Assembly: GCF_003858635.1 (NCBI RefSeq)
Contig: NZ_RQJO01000008.1
Location: 310,001-374,000, forward strand
DNA from: Larkinella rosea
GTDB lineage: Bacteria; Bacteroidota; Bacteroidia; Cytophagales; Spirosomataceae
Reading direction: 5' to 3'
Length of the DNA stretch: 64,000 bases
The position numbers were made by a program, and so were the translations under genes. Every line of letters begins with the position of its first letter. The stretch's first letter is position 1. Below the pieces are notes generated by a model, which saw only the letters and a list, made by a program, of their open reading frames with translations, made no database searches and was not told the origin of the DNA. Of this stretch, positions 16,585 to 24,846 are shown piece after piece.

Positions 16585-17766
16585 ATGAAAACTCTTGAAA
16601 AGTCCTGTATTCAGCCACAGCTTTACACTCCAAAACGCGGTTCTAAGGACACGCGATGGTTTGTATATTTTTCTGTAGCCCATCCGGTTACTGGAAAACT
16701 TTCCCGAAAAAAGGTATACGACAATCTTAACCAGATTTCAGACGATAAAAAACGGATGGAGCGAGTGAAAGAATTGCTCAATTTCTACCGTAGAAAACTC
16801 AACAATGGTTGGAATCCCTACTTAGATAGTAAAAAGGTCTTATACAAGGAATCAGGGCCAAAAGAACCAGAGTTTAAGCAACCACAAATTACAATTTCCG
16901 AACACCTCTTTACTGTACTGAAGGATGAGCAGAAGAGAATTAGAAAAGGAACCTTTTCAGCCTATCAGTCACAAATCAGAATATTCCAGGAATGGCTACA
17001 AAAAAGTGGATATGGGAGCTTAGAAATTACTCAGTTGACGAAAGAGCATGCAAAGCAGTTTGTTGGAGAGCTAGAAAAACATAACACAACAGTAAACGCT
17101 TACACAGCTAATATGCGTCACTTGTTCCGCTTATTGATGGAGAAAGAGGTTATACTAACAAATCCATTTGTAGGTATTAAGAAACTACCCACTACCAAGA
17201 CTCCAAAACAGTATTTTTCTACCCTGCTACGGAATCAGCTACAAAGCCACGTTTCAGCTAAATATCCTGAAATGTGGCTTTGTATTCAACTTATTTACTA
17301 TTGCTTCATTAGACCAAAAGAAATCCGAGATTTGAGAATAGGTGATATTGATTTAGAATCAAATACAATTTTATTACGAGGTGAGATATCAAAAAATAAA
17401 AAAAGTGAGCAAGTTGTAATACCTTCCCAGCTTCGAAAAAATTTATTAAGTTGGGGGGTAGATAAATATCCAAGAGACTATTTCTTATTTGGAAAAGATG
17501 GTAAACCCGATAAATTCAGAAGGGGGAAAAATCACTTTGGTAATACTTTCCGCATTATAATAAAGGAGCTTAGAATTACTGGAAATTATTCATTATATAG
17601 TTGGAAACACACAGGAGCAGTAATGTTCTATCGGCAAACGAAGGATATAAAAACCCTTCAGTTACAAATGCGACATCACTCGTTAGAAGAAACTGACAAG
17701 TATTTAAAAGGCCTTGGGGCATTAGAAAGTGAAGCATTATTGAATTTTTTTCCAACAATTTCTTAA
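16585..17766 (+). CDS. tyrosine recombinase/integrase of the element
   Basis: A 393-aa integrase expected to insert and excise the element at tRNA-His. I use the ATG at 16585; the open frame to a TTG at 16558 runs through the 25-bp repeat. An N-terminal Arm/SAM-like region (about 100-200) precedes the catalytic domain: Arg in FIRPKEIRDL, Lys in NKKSEQVVIP, then LYSWKHTG, MRHHSLEETD and the nucleophile Tyr in DKYLKGL. The second box reads Y-S-W-K-H rather than H-x-L-R-H, a variant I believe is common in Bacteroidota integrases. It is adjacent to attL, as usual. Confidence 0.92.
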   Translation: MKTLEKSCIQPQLYTPKRGSKDTRWFVYFSVAHPVTGKLSRKKVYDNLNQISDDKKRMERVKELLNFYRRKLNNGWNPYLDSKKVLYKESGPKEPEFKQPQITISEHLFTVLKDEQKRIRKGTFSAYQSQIRIFQEWLQKSGYGSLEITQLTKEHAKQFVGELEKHNTTVNAYTANMRHLFRLLMEKEVILTNPFVGIKKLPTTKTPKQYFSTLLRNQLQSHVSAKYPEMWLCIQLIYYCFIRPKEIRDLRIGDIDLESNTILLRGEISKNKKSEQVVIPSQLRKNLLSWGVDKYPRDYFLFGKDGKPDKFRRGKNHFGNTFRIIIKELRITGNYSLYSWKHTGAVMFYRQTKDIKTLQLQMRHHSLEETDKYLKGLGALESEALLNFFPTIS

Positions 17767-17860
17767 TAAAAGGTTACGGTATTAAAAGCGGGTTTAATGT
17801 GTTTTTTATATTTATTGTTCACTTTATTTATGATTTCCGGGCGATTAAAATACAAAAATT

Positions 17861-18994
17861 CTATTGAAATCTTTTCTGTAAAATTAAATAATAATCATGT
17901 GCTTTTGCAATAGAGTTCAAAGCTTCTGCTTTTGTAACAGGCAAGACTCCTTCGCTTCCATGAATAATTTTATTTCTCCTGCCTTTAATTTTATCAATTT
18001 CCTTTATTATTTCTTTTTCTTCTTTTGTAAGGCTAAATAATACTGGAATTTCTAAATTAAGTTTATAGTTAAATGTTACCTCTGGTCTATCGAATTCTTT
18101 AATTATTTTTTCATCTATACCTGCTCTTATTTTAAACATCTTTATATATCTATATGTGACACTTTCGGCAAAAGTGAAAGCTTCTAATAGTGCATATTTA
18201 TAATTGTTATTTATATGAATTTCTCTCAATACTCTAGAAAAAATATCAGAAAGCTCTAATTTTCCAGCTGGGTCGTTACTACTTATCACAGCCATAAAAT
18301 TATTTTCTACATTAGGAGTTTCAATAGGAATATCTCTATTTATTTTGGTAAAAAATCCATTTTCATCAAATTGGCCTCTGTAGCCTTCAAATTTTTTTGT
18401 ACCATACGGATCATCTCCAAATCTTTTTCGCATTTCATTTTGTGAAACATTGGTGTCAAATATATATTCAACAATTTCGAAATATAATGGATCACCTGAA
18501 TTAGACATTGGTGTTATACGATAATCAGCAGCTGCCTTTATATAACTATCAATAGCTACAGTAAAGGCATTTTTATAAAATTTAATATCTATATCTGCAA
18601 GAGAATTATTTTTAGTATCAACATTAAATAAATAATGTAACAAAACTAATTCTGATTGATTTATATTAAATGATATTTTCCTAGCATTAGCCATAACACC
18701 TTTAATTGGGATCGGCACTTGAGCCACCATAGCAATTGACGAGTTATTAAATTTTCCAGTTAATTCAATTGTGCCTTCTGGAATAATTGAATTATTCGTT
18801 TTAATAGTATATGAGTCTCCATTTAGGCTATATTCTTTTTCATAATCAATAGTATTTAATGCTTTAAAATTTCTTAATATACCAAATTCAATTTTATCTT
18901 TTTTAATATTATCTAATGCATATAATTTAGAAGTAGGTAATTTTATTGTGCCTGCATAGAAACATGTTACTCTGCGCAATATGTTATTTTTCAT
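17861..18994 (-). CDS. hypothetical cargo protein with HEPN-like C-terminus
   Basis: A 377-aa protein starting at ATG 18994 (MKNNILRRVTCF; a TTG at 19003 also fits). The first 250 residues match nothing I know. The C-terminus has helices and a RxxxxH motif in GRRNKIIHGSEG followed by TKAEALNSIAKAHDYYLIL, as in HEPN nucleases or Apea-like HEPN proteins of defence systems. Codon use is strongly AT-rich. As cargo of an integrated element it is a candidate anti-phage or superinfection-exclusion gene; the function is inferred only. Confidence 0.7.
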   Translation of the reverse strand: MKNNILRRVTCFYAGTIKLPTSKLYALDNIKKDKIEFGILRNFKALNTIDYEKEYSLNGDSYTIKTNNSIIPEGTIELTGKFNNSSIAMVAQVPIPIKGVMANARKISFNINQSELVLLHYLFNVDTKNNSLADIDIKFYKNAFTVAIDSYIKAAADYRITPMSNSGDPLYFEIVEYIFDTNVSQNEMRKRFGDDPYGTKKFEGYRGQFDENGFFTKINRDIPIETPNVENNFMAVISSNDPAGKLELSDIFSRVLREIHINNNYKYALLEAFTFAESVTYRYIKMFKIRAGIDEKIIKEFDRPEVTFNYKLNLEIPVLFSLTKEEKEIIKEIDKIKGRRNKIIHGSEGVLPVTKAEALNSIAKAHDYYLILQKRFQ

Positions 18995-19057
18995 AAGAAG
19001 CAAAATTTATATTATGAGTTAAATTAAAAAACATGATTATTCAAGTACTTGTTGAAT

Positions 19058-19525
19058 TTATTTGGAAGGGTAATTATTGCTTTTTAACATACCTTCCAAG
19101 CTACTTTTAATTGTTATCAACGCTTGATTTGGGTTCATACACAAACAAGGGGTAGCCAATTTCACATACGGTTTATAAGTATGAGAAAGTTCTACATTCA
19201 GGCCATTATTAGCGACAAATCGAATGGATTCAATACTTGTGAATAGAATATATATGTAATCAGAATCTCGCGGATTTATACTAGAAGAGAACTTAAATGC
19301 ATCTGATCCTAAGAATTTCTCTTTCCCTGCAAAAAAGAGCGGTGTCATTGCATTATTTGAATTGCCCAGCTCTAAAACAGCTAAAGCGTATTGAGGACTG
19401 TAACATTTGAATGTAATAATGTATGTATTTCCGTCTGGACCTTTACCACTATAGATTGCTGATTGTTGCGCTATTGCGACAGACATACCGAAACAGAAGA
19501 ATATGATAGACAGATAGACTCTCAT
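19058..19525 (-). CDS. secreted hypothetical cargo protein (155 aa)
   Basis: The start at ATG 19525 gives a clear signal peptide MRVYLSIIFFCFGMSVAIAQQ. The mature part is about 134 residues and beta-rich with no recognised domain (SGKGPDGNTYIITFKCYS..., CLCMNPNQALITI). A longer open frame to 19609 has no signal features. It lies 63 nt upstream of the HEPN-like gene on the same strand, so they may form one transcript. The function is unknown. Confidence 0.55.
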   Translation of the reverse strand: MRVYLSIIFFCFGMSVAIAQQSAIYSGKGPDGNTYIITFKCYSPQYALAVLELGNSNNAMTPLFFAGKEKFLGSDAFKFSSSINPRDSDYIYILFTSIESIRFVANNGLNVELSHTYKPYVKLATPCLCMNPNQALITIKSSLEGMLKSNNYPSK

Positions 19526-19705
19526 TTGTTTTGGCTTTAGACGTTCAATTTGGGCAATATTACCAGAACTGCCGTAATGATACAAACTTATATAATTCAC
19601 TTGGGGCAAATTAGAAGGTCAAGTTGCAGTGTTGAAAATTTCAGCTATGTGATTGTCCGGACTATGGGCGTGATCGATAATTCACAGTTAACTCGGCCCG
19701 ATACA

Positions 19706-19740
19706 ACAAAAACCCCCAAGTAATTAGATACTTGGGGGTT
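19706..19740 (-). terminator. terminator after the 19771-20463 gene
   Basis: AACCCCCAAGTA (19711-19722) pairs with TACTTGGGGGTT (19729-19740); on the minus strand the stem is followed by TTTTTGTTG. It ends the membrane-anchored protein gene and separates it from the secreted protein gene. Confidence 0.85.
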
Positions 19741-19770
19741 AAAATCAATCATGGCAAATAATCAAAAAGT

Positions 19771-20463
19771 CTAATGGTTGGCAGTTTTATGCTTTTTATT
19801 ATAAATAATAAAAGATAATAGAATAATGAACATCGGCACTAAATTATCTAAAGCCTTATTTCCTGCTGCTTCTGATTCAATATCTTCCAATTCGATTTTA
19901 TATGCATTGAATTCAGCTTGCAAATATTCCATTTGTCCCGTTAAATAAGGTATAGCCTGCGCAGCTTCGCTTTGAGCTTCGCCTTGTTTAATTGCCCCAG
20001 TTCTAGACAACACGTAAGCAGCTCCTTTAATTAATAATCCGAATGGTTGCGCTAATTGTGCAGTTGTTCCAACGGTACCAACAATCGACCCCGCATAACT
20101 TTGCCAATTTGGGACTTGTGCTTTGTTCGCAACTCTGTCAATTTCTATGACATAGCGATCAGCTAAGTTTTTGATCCTTGTTAATTGTGCATTGACAAAT
20201 ACTTTACGATTTTCATACTTCCCTTTACCATAATCCATTTCTGCAATTTCATGCTGTTGAACAGGATCAATACCGAGTAAAGGCTTATAGAAAATTTGTG
20301 GATTTATAACCGTAAATGGATTCTTTTTATTAGCTGGATCAATAGTGGCAACAACAGTTCCACTTGCATCTTTTAAGGTAACTTTAGGGGCTTCTGGTTT
20401 GCTGAATATATCAGCAACTACTTTGCCTTTACCTATTTTCTTTCCAAACAATCGAATAGCCAT
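19771..20463 (-). CDS. hypothetical protein with C-terminal membrane anchor
   Basis: A 230-aa protein; the start is taken at ATG 20463 (MAIRLFGKKIGKGKV). Residues 20-60 are a beta-rich Asp/Thr/Val stretch, 70-110 contain an Arg/Asp-rich helical region, and about 130-160 are a hydrophobic Gly/Ala-rich stretch. The last 20 residues before the basic tail (NLVPMFIILLSFIIYNKKHKTANH) form a tail-anchor-like membrane helix. I recognise no family. A tail-anchored protein carried by such an element could act at the host membrane, for example in exclusion; this is speculation. Confidence 0.6.
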   Translation of the reverse strand: MAIRLFGKKIGKGKVVADIFSKPEAPKVTLKDASGTVVATIDPANKKNPFTVINPQIFYKPLLGIDPVQQHEIAEMDYGKGKYENRKVFVNAQLTRIKNLADRYVIEIDRVANKAQVPNWQSYAGSIVGTVGTTAQLAQPFGLLIKGAAYVLSRTGAIKQGEAQSEAAQAIPYLTGQMEYLQAEFNAYKIELEDIESEAAGNKALDNLVPMFIILLSFIIYNKKHKTANH

Positions 20464-20570
20464 GAATGTGATATTTAATGGACAAAAATAACACGTAAAT
20501 ATACAAATTTTCACAATTTTAAATAATTTACACTATTTTTATAATATCATTATTCGCAAATATCATACAT

Positions 20571-20774
20571 ATGAAAACAGAAAGTTTTATCTCTAAAGCT
20601 GGTCTTGTTCAACTATACTGCACAAACTATCATTCTTTTTCTTTAGCGATTGAGCCAATAAAGGAACAAATTGGGTGGAAAGAAGGGAAACAATTATTCT
20701 CGCCAAAGATTGTCAGGATTATATTCGATTATTTGGGAGAGCCATTAACAAGAGAGGAACTGATAATCAAATAA
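20571..20774 (+). CDS. small hypothetical protein (67 aa)
   Basis: An isolated + strand ORF with start ATG 20571 (MKTESFISKAGLVQLY) and end EPLTREELIIK. It is mixed charged/hydrophobic and could be a small helical regulator. It has no recognisable family. Its upstream 100 nt are shared with the divergent gene at 20463. Confidence 0.5.
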   Translation: MKTESFISKAGLVQLYCTNYHSFSLAIEPIKEQIGWKEGKQLFSPKIVRIIFDYLGEPLTREELIIK

Positions 20775-20967
20775 TTAATAGCGTTATCAAGTAAATTTTA
20801 GAGATTTCATCCAATATTTTTTAGTTGATTCAAAAATATTAAATTGTCTTAAAAGTTGACAATATTCCTTAATGAACTGATAACAAACACATTATAGCAT
20901 TACAAAGTATCAAAAATATTTGAATTCCAGTAAAATATATCCGATAACATTCTATTTTAGTAGAGAA

Positions 20968-21013
20968 AACTCTAAACTTTTTGATAGTTGTAGCTATCAA
21001 AAAGTTTAGAGTT
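20968..21013. terminator. long bidirectional terminator
   Basis: A perfect 20-bp stem (20968-20987 with 20994-21013) with a 6-nt loop, followed by T-runs on both strands. It ends the minus-strand recombinase gene at 21017 and any + strand transcript from 20571. Confidence 0.9.
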
Positions 21014-21016
21014 TTT

Positions 21017-22054
21017 TTAGACTTGTTTTGATTCAAACTCATTAATTAAGCGGTTTTCCCTGAGTCTTGCATATTTCTTGACATAATCAGTATCAGTATG
21101 CCCTAACATCAATGCTACCGATTCTAGCGTATAGCCTTCAGTATTTAAATAGTAATCTGTAAATGTATCTCGCGCTCGACTACAATATAGGTGTTTAGTG
21201 CTTGCAATTTTTCCAGCTTTTACAAGCAATTTATTATATGCCGATCCACGCGACGGAAAAGGCAATTTATCAATCCCCCCATAGTATCTTGCAATTGCTT
21301 GCGCTTGTTCAGAATAGGGAACGACGGCTAAAACAGCGGTTTTCTGTCTGTTTTTTTTAAGGTATTTTTGTCCGTTTTTCTCTATTATATTTTTATTAGT
21401 AAGCGATTTCGCGTCTGCATAATGGAACCCTGTATAAAGTTGAAACCAGAAACATTCTACAGCATCTCTCAAATCCTCTGGAAAATTAGTAGTGAACATT
21501 TTTAATAATTCATCGCTGGATAATGGCTCAGGCTCAGGGCGGGTAAACTTATCTGGCTTAAATCCTAGGATTGGAGAGCTTGGTAAAATATCGGTTCCAA
21601 CGGCATGATGGAAAACGGTTTTAACAAATGCGAGTACACTGTTTATTGTACTTCCTTCATAATTTTCACTTATCATCCATTCTGTAAACTTACGCATGAA
21701 ACCTGCCTTTAAATTCCTTGCAGGGACCAATTCCATACCTGATTTTTGGGCGTAAAAGGCAACTACATTTGCCCGTATACGATAGCCTTTTACAGTTGAT
21801 TCAGCACGTTTTACATTCCGTCGAGAGAGTATAAAATCATCCATCAAAGAAATGATCGTTGGCTCATTTGAAACAACTTCTGTATCTGGTTGCGTGATTG
21901 TGTCAGGAATTGATATTTGTCCATTAAGCAATTGCCGTAAACGATTGTCCATCGACTTCATAAATGAATTAATCTCTTGATAAATATTGACTAATTCGTT
22001 TGCAGAATTAGATTGAAATTGGGTGCTAGTCTGAATGGTGTTGCTAGTTTTCAT
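21017..22054 (-). CDS. second tyrosine recombinase of the element
   Basis: A 345-aa site-specific recombinase with an N-terminal coiled region, a SAM-like core-binding domain (about 75-175) and a catalytic domain. Visible: LYTGFHYADAKSLT, where the usual catalytic Arg I is His; KKNRQKTAVLAVVP; CSRARDTFTDYYL; LMLGHTDTDYVKKYAR with the Tyr nucleophile. Loss of Arg I is known in a branch of Bacteroidota recombinases. With a separate integrase at attL, this may be an invertase, resolvase or directionality factor, or come from an earlier element. The 22-bp iteron array lies directly upstream. Confidence 0.88.
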   Translation of the reverse strand: MKTSNTIQTSTQFQSNSANELVNIYQEINSFMKSMDNRLRQLLNGQISIPDTITQPDTEVVSNEPTIISLMDDFILSRRNVKRAESTVKGYRIRANVVAFYAQKSGMELVPARNLKAGFMRKFTEWMISENYEGSTINSVLAFVKTVFHHAVGTDILPSSPILGFKPDKFTRPEPEPLSSDELLKMFTTNFPEDLRDAVECFWFQLYTGFHYADAKSLTNKNIIEKNGQKYLKKNRQKTAVLAVVPYSEQAQAIARYYGGIDKLPFPSRGSAYNKLLVKAGKIASTKHLYCSRARDTFTDYYLNTEGYTLESVALMLGHTDTDYVKKYARLRENRLINEFESKQV

Positions 22055-22088
22055 GGTCTTTTTTGTAGGTTATGATTTTGCTTTCAAA

Positions 22089-22242
22089 ATGGTCGAAAAT
22101 AGTGCCCTAAAAGTGGTCAAAAAGTGTCCTAAAAGTGCCCTAAAAGTAGTCGAAAAGTGCTCTAAAAAGCGGTCTAAAAGCGCCTAAAAAGCGGTCTAAA
22201 AGCGCCTAAAAAGCGGTCTAAAAGCGCCTAAAAAGCGGTCTA
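22089..22242. repeat. 11/22-bp iteron-like array
   Basis: About fourteen 11-nt units of the form (C/T)CTAAAAG(T/C)G(C/G). The right part holds three perfect 22-nt units at 22162-22183, 22184-22205 and 22206-22227 and a partial fourth to 22242; the left part is more degenerate (TCAAAAAGTGT, CCTAAAAGTGC). One unit per helical turn places all copies on one DNA face, as in initiator-binding iterons. The last unit overlaps the primase stop codon (22240-22242). Confidence 0.88.
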
Positions 22243-23130
22243 TGTATTAGTGTAGCGCATTAGGAAGTCATTGAAGTCATTATACCCCGCATAAATCCCT
22301 CGGTGATCTATCACATTTACTCCCTTTTCAAGTAGTTTTTGATATGCACTATCACCTGCTTTATCGTTATCAAGAAAGCAATTGACTACCGGTGCAAGTT
22401 GTATTTGTTCCATTGCCCTGTTTAAATGAGTTGTGGAATTGAGAATGAGCGATGGATTGTGAAGCTGTTTAGTCTTGCAGTAAACCAGACACGACAGGAA
22501 GTCAAAGAATCCTTCAAATAAATTCAGTGCATTTGCGTTCACGCTGCTGGCTCCTTCAATAAAAGTGTAGTCACCTTTTCCAATCCAGCATTTGAACTTT
22601 TCGCTTCTGATTGCCCAACTGCCACAATTGGTCGAAAACCCGATACCAAAGCGTTTTTGTCCTTTACTTAGAAAATGTATCTCTTTACAGTAGTTCGATG
22701 CGTAGGCGTCAGGAATGCCGCGTTGATTTAGATATTTAAGTAATGCCTGGTGCTGGAGATGGATTATAGCGACGATTTCAAGTTTGGTTTCTGATTCGAC
22801 GCTATAAGAGTTTTGGCCGATAAGGAAAAAGTAAGGCTTATTCGAGTCTGCTTGTAAAGCGGCTACTGCTTGGGGAAAACTGAAGCGATTCAGCCGCGCG
22901 ACCAAATCAATAATGTCACCACCTAAATACCCATCTACTTTACCATAAGAAAAGTCTGCGAAGGTATTAGCAACTGGATCGACGTAAAAGGAAGCTGTTC
23001 GTTCATTTGTGAGTGGAGAGCGATAAAGAAACTTACTTCCAGTTGCAACCGGTTCATGTCCGAGCTTTTGTAAGTATGCAACGATTGAAATCTCTTTCTT
23101 AATTCTCGCTATTTCTTTTAATGAAATCAT
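22240..23130 (-). CDS. DnaG-like primase (CHC2-derived N-domain plus Toprim)
   Basis: A 296-aa protein. Residues 1-100 match the CHC2 zinc-finger fold region of mobile-element primases (YRSPLTNERTASFYVDPVANTFADFSYG...GGDIIDLVARL), but the cysteines are absent, as in primases of Bacteroides mobilizable elements. The C-terminal half is Toprim: the catalytic Glu in NLFEGFFDF and the DxD-type motif in NCFLDNDKAGDSA. It probably makes primers for replication of the excised element. The helicase gene lies upstream with the octamer cluster between them; the iteron array follows its stop. Confidence 0.85.
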   Translation of the reverse strand: MISLKEIARIKKEISIVAYLQKLGHEPVATGSKFLYRSPLTNERTASFYVDPVANTFADFSYGKVDGYLGGDIIDLVARLNRFSFPQAVAALQADSNKPYFFLIGQNSYSVESETKLEIVAIIHLQHQALLKYLNQRGIPDAYASNYCKEIHFLSKGQKRFGIGFSTNCGSWAIRSEKFKCWIGKGDYTFIEGASSVNANALNLFEGFFDFLSCLVYCKTKQLHNPSLILNSTTHLNRAMEQIQLAPVVNCFLDNDKAGDSAYQKLLEKGVNVIDHRGIYAGYNDFNDFLMRYTNT

Positions 23131-23296
23131 ATGAGTAATGCTAAAAGATTATACATGTTGATCGATGTAACTCAGAATGGAAATTTCCAAAAACCAATTC
23201 TTTTTTCTTATCGGCTAAATATTAGAATAATTCAATTATTAGTATTACATGAATCATTCTAGAGAATTAAAAATGTTCAAGTCATGCATACCACTC
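23131..23296. other. AT-rich spacer upstream of primase
   Basis: AT-rich DNA between the octamer cluster and the primase start. No gene or clear promoter is seen. Together with the cluster it forms a 394-nt non-coding stretch, a plausible unwinding region for a replication origin. Confidence 0.4.
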
Positions 23297-23481
23297 TTAC
23301 CACAGCCATTTCTGTTTGATAATCAGATATTTATATGTGGTAAGTGGGAAATTTCAAGTTACCACATTTAAAATTTCTCCTTCATTTGTGGTAAGGTTGT
23401 GGTAACTATGTGGTAGGTATAAGTTACCACATATTATACGTTAATAATCAAGCAGTTAAGATGTTGTGGTAACTGTGGTAA
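23297..23481. repeat. cluster of TGTGGTAA octamers, candidate replication origin
   Basis: Eight perfect copies of TGTGGTAA lie in 185 bp: forward at 23336, 23387, 23398, 23465 and 23474; inverted (TTACCACA) at 23297, 23359 and 23424; and a 7/8 copy at 23409. The 8-mer should hardly occur at all by chance in this length. The cluster sits between helicase and primase in AT-rich DNA, which fits an initiator-helicase binding origin as in satellites and P4-like elements. Confidence 0.8.
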
Positions 23482-23524
23482 GTATAAGTAAGTAAACTTT
23501 TAATTTTGGAAAGCAAGCTAAAAA

Positions 23525-24736
23525 TTACGTTTGAACTTGCTCAAGTAAATAGTATCCAAATGGGGTAAGTGGTCCAATTCTTTTCTTGTCTCTCTTTATA
23601 CCTAATTGTGAGAGTGCAGTTCCAATTGATTGGCTACCTAACTTTATCTTATTTTCGGTTTTGACCCTTAGATCAAGTTCAATTTCAGTAGCAGTCATAA
23701 ATCTGGCATTAGGAGTGTTTTTGTCTGCACCTATATAATATTTTGAGATCAAAACCATTTCATTTGTTTGGTTCTGATATTGTACGTTATTTTTTCCAGA
23801 GTATGTTATTTCATCTTGGGTTAAATTATACCTATACCCAGATTTAAGTAATCCCACCGCATGACTCCAAATTTTATTAATATCTAAAGAACAGTATCCT
23901 TGCGGACCTCCATTATCGTGTTTGATAGTTTTAACTTCAAATATTAACCATCGAACACTTCCAGTGCTATCAGTTAAAAATTCTTGCTGGTTTGTTGAAG
24001 CAAAAAAAGATGCTCTTCTTCTCATATAACTATCACTTTTATCATAAGGAAGTCGCACTTTTATTTGATCCTTTGTAAAATAAGATTTGGCTTTATTAAT
24101 ATCGTACTTACTAAAAGTTGCCAACTCGTCAAGATTAATAAATAAATTCTCAGCTAAAGACCGTTCACCGTCTTTACCCTCAAATTCAATATTCTCTTTC
24201 ATGTATTTTTTCAATTTAGGAGGGCATAAAAATCGAAAAAATGACGTTTTTCCGTCATTTTGTGGCCCTACAAGTGTGAAGCAATGTTTATTAAAACTTA
24301 TTTTATCTAATGCTAGTGCTACTACTCTTACAAGCATCATTTTAAATTGATGCTTAAAGAAATTAATCTCATCTTGATTATTACCAACTTCAATGTAATT
24401 TAATAATTCATCAATATAATCTGGCATTGTAGAATTCCATGCAGGTAAAGATTCAAAGTATTCTTTTATAGGATCGTATTTTTCGACCTCCGGACAAGTA
24501 ATAAGCGTAGAAAGCATTTTGTCAAATCCAGTAAAACCCATCATGTAAAGCTCATGCGATAGATGGGCAGGATTCATTACTTTCCATTCAATTTCTCCCT
24601 TCAATTTGTATTCAATATCAACTGATACTGAATTAAATCTTAAATCATATTTATCAAACAAATAACTTTGAATTTGCTTATATTTTAGAATTGGTCCTCT
24701 TTTGTTTTCTTGCGATTCATTATTATTTTTGCTCAT
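23525..24736 (-). CDS. VirE/D5-type SF3 replicative helicase
   Basis: A 403-aa P-loop ATPase. Visible: Walker A GPQNDGKTSF, Walker B-like LFINLDELATFS, then an arginine-rich sensor region YMRRRASFFASTNQQEFL and SVRWLIFEV, all typical of VirE (virulence-associated E) proteins of Bacteroidota mobile elements. The N-terminus lacks the separate primase domain of full-length VirE, and the element encodes a separate primase. The C-terminal 70 residues look like a winged helix (MTATEIELDLRVK...ALSQLGIKRDKKR) and could bind origin octamers. It is likely the initiator/helicase of the element. Confidence 0.85.
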   Translation of the reverse strand: MSKNNNESQENKRGPILKYKQIQSYLFDKYDLRFNSVSVDIEYKLKGEIEWKVMNPAHLSHELYMMGFTGFDKMLSTLITCPEVEKYDPIKEYFESLPAWNSTMPDYIDELLNYIEVGNNQDEINFFKHQFKMMLVRVVALALDKISFNKHCFTLVGPQNDGKTSFFRFLCPPKLKKYMKENIEFEGKDGERSLAENLFINLDELATFSKYDINKAKSYFTKDQIKVRLPYDKSDSYMRRRASFFASTNQQEFLTDSTGSVRWLIFEVKTIKHDNGGPQGYCSLDINKIWSHAVGLLKSGYRYNLTQDEITYSGKNNVQYQNQTNEMVLISKYYIGADKNTPNARFMTATEIELDLRVKTENKIKLGSQSIGTALSQLGIKRDKKRIGPLTPFGYYLLEQVQT

Positions 24737-24766
24737 TGTTTTGGGGTTATTGGTGAGTAATTAGTG

Positions 24767-24799
24767 AAGGCACTTGCTTAGGGGGCAAGTGCCTTTTTT
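24767..24799 (+). terminator. plus-strand intrinsic terminator in the helicase leader
   Basis: AAGGCACTTGC (24767-24777) pairs with GCAAGTGCCTT (24785-24795), followed by T residues on the + strand only. No + strand gene ends here; transcripts stopped at this point would be antisense to the helicase gene. On the minus strand the same hairpin lies 30 nt before the helicase ATG and could be a leader structure. Confidence 0.7.
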
Positions 24800-24816
24800 A
24801 TTTAATAATCACATAA

Positions 24817-24841
24817 TTCTTTGTTGCACTTTGGCAGGGTG
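24817..24841 (+). repeat. 25-bp direct repeat, copy 2
   Basis: Identical to 16544-16568 in all 25 positions. This copy lies 5 nt after the stop codon of the small HTH gene, in the region upstream of the helicase gene. One copy each before the integrase and before the replication genes would suit a shared regulator site. Confidence 0.85.
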
Positions 24842-24846
24842 CTTTT

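Noticed and set aside
22089-22242. CRISPR-like array
   Set aside because: Units are 11/22 nt in direct succession without unique spacers, and no cas genes are present.
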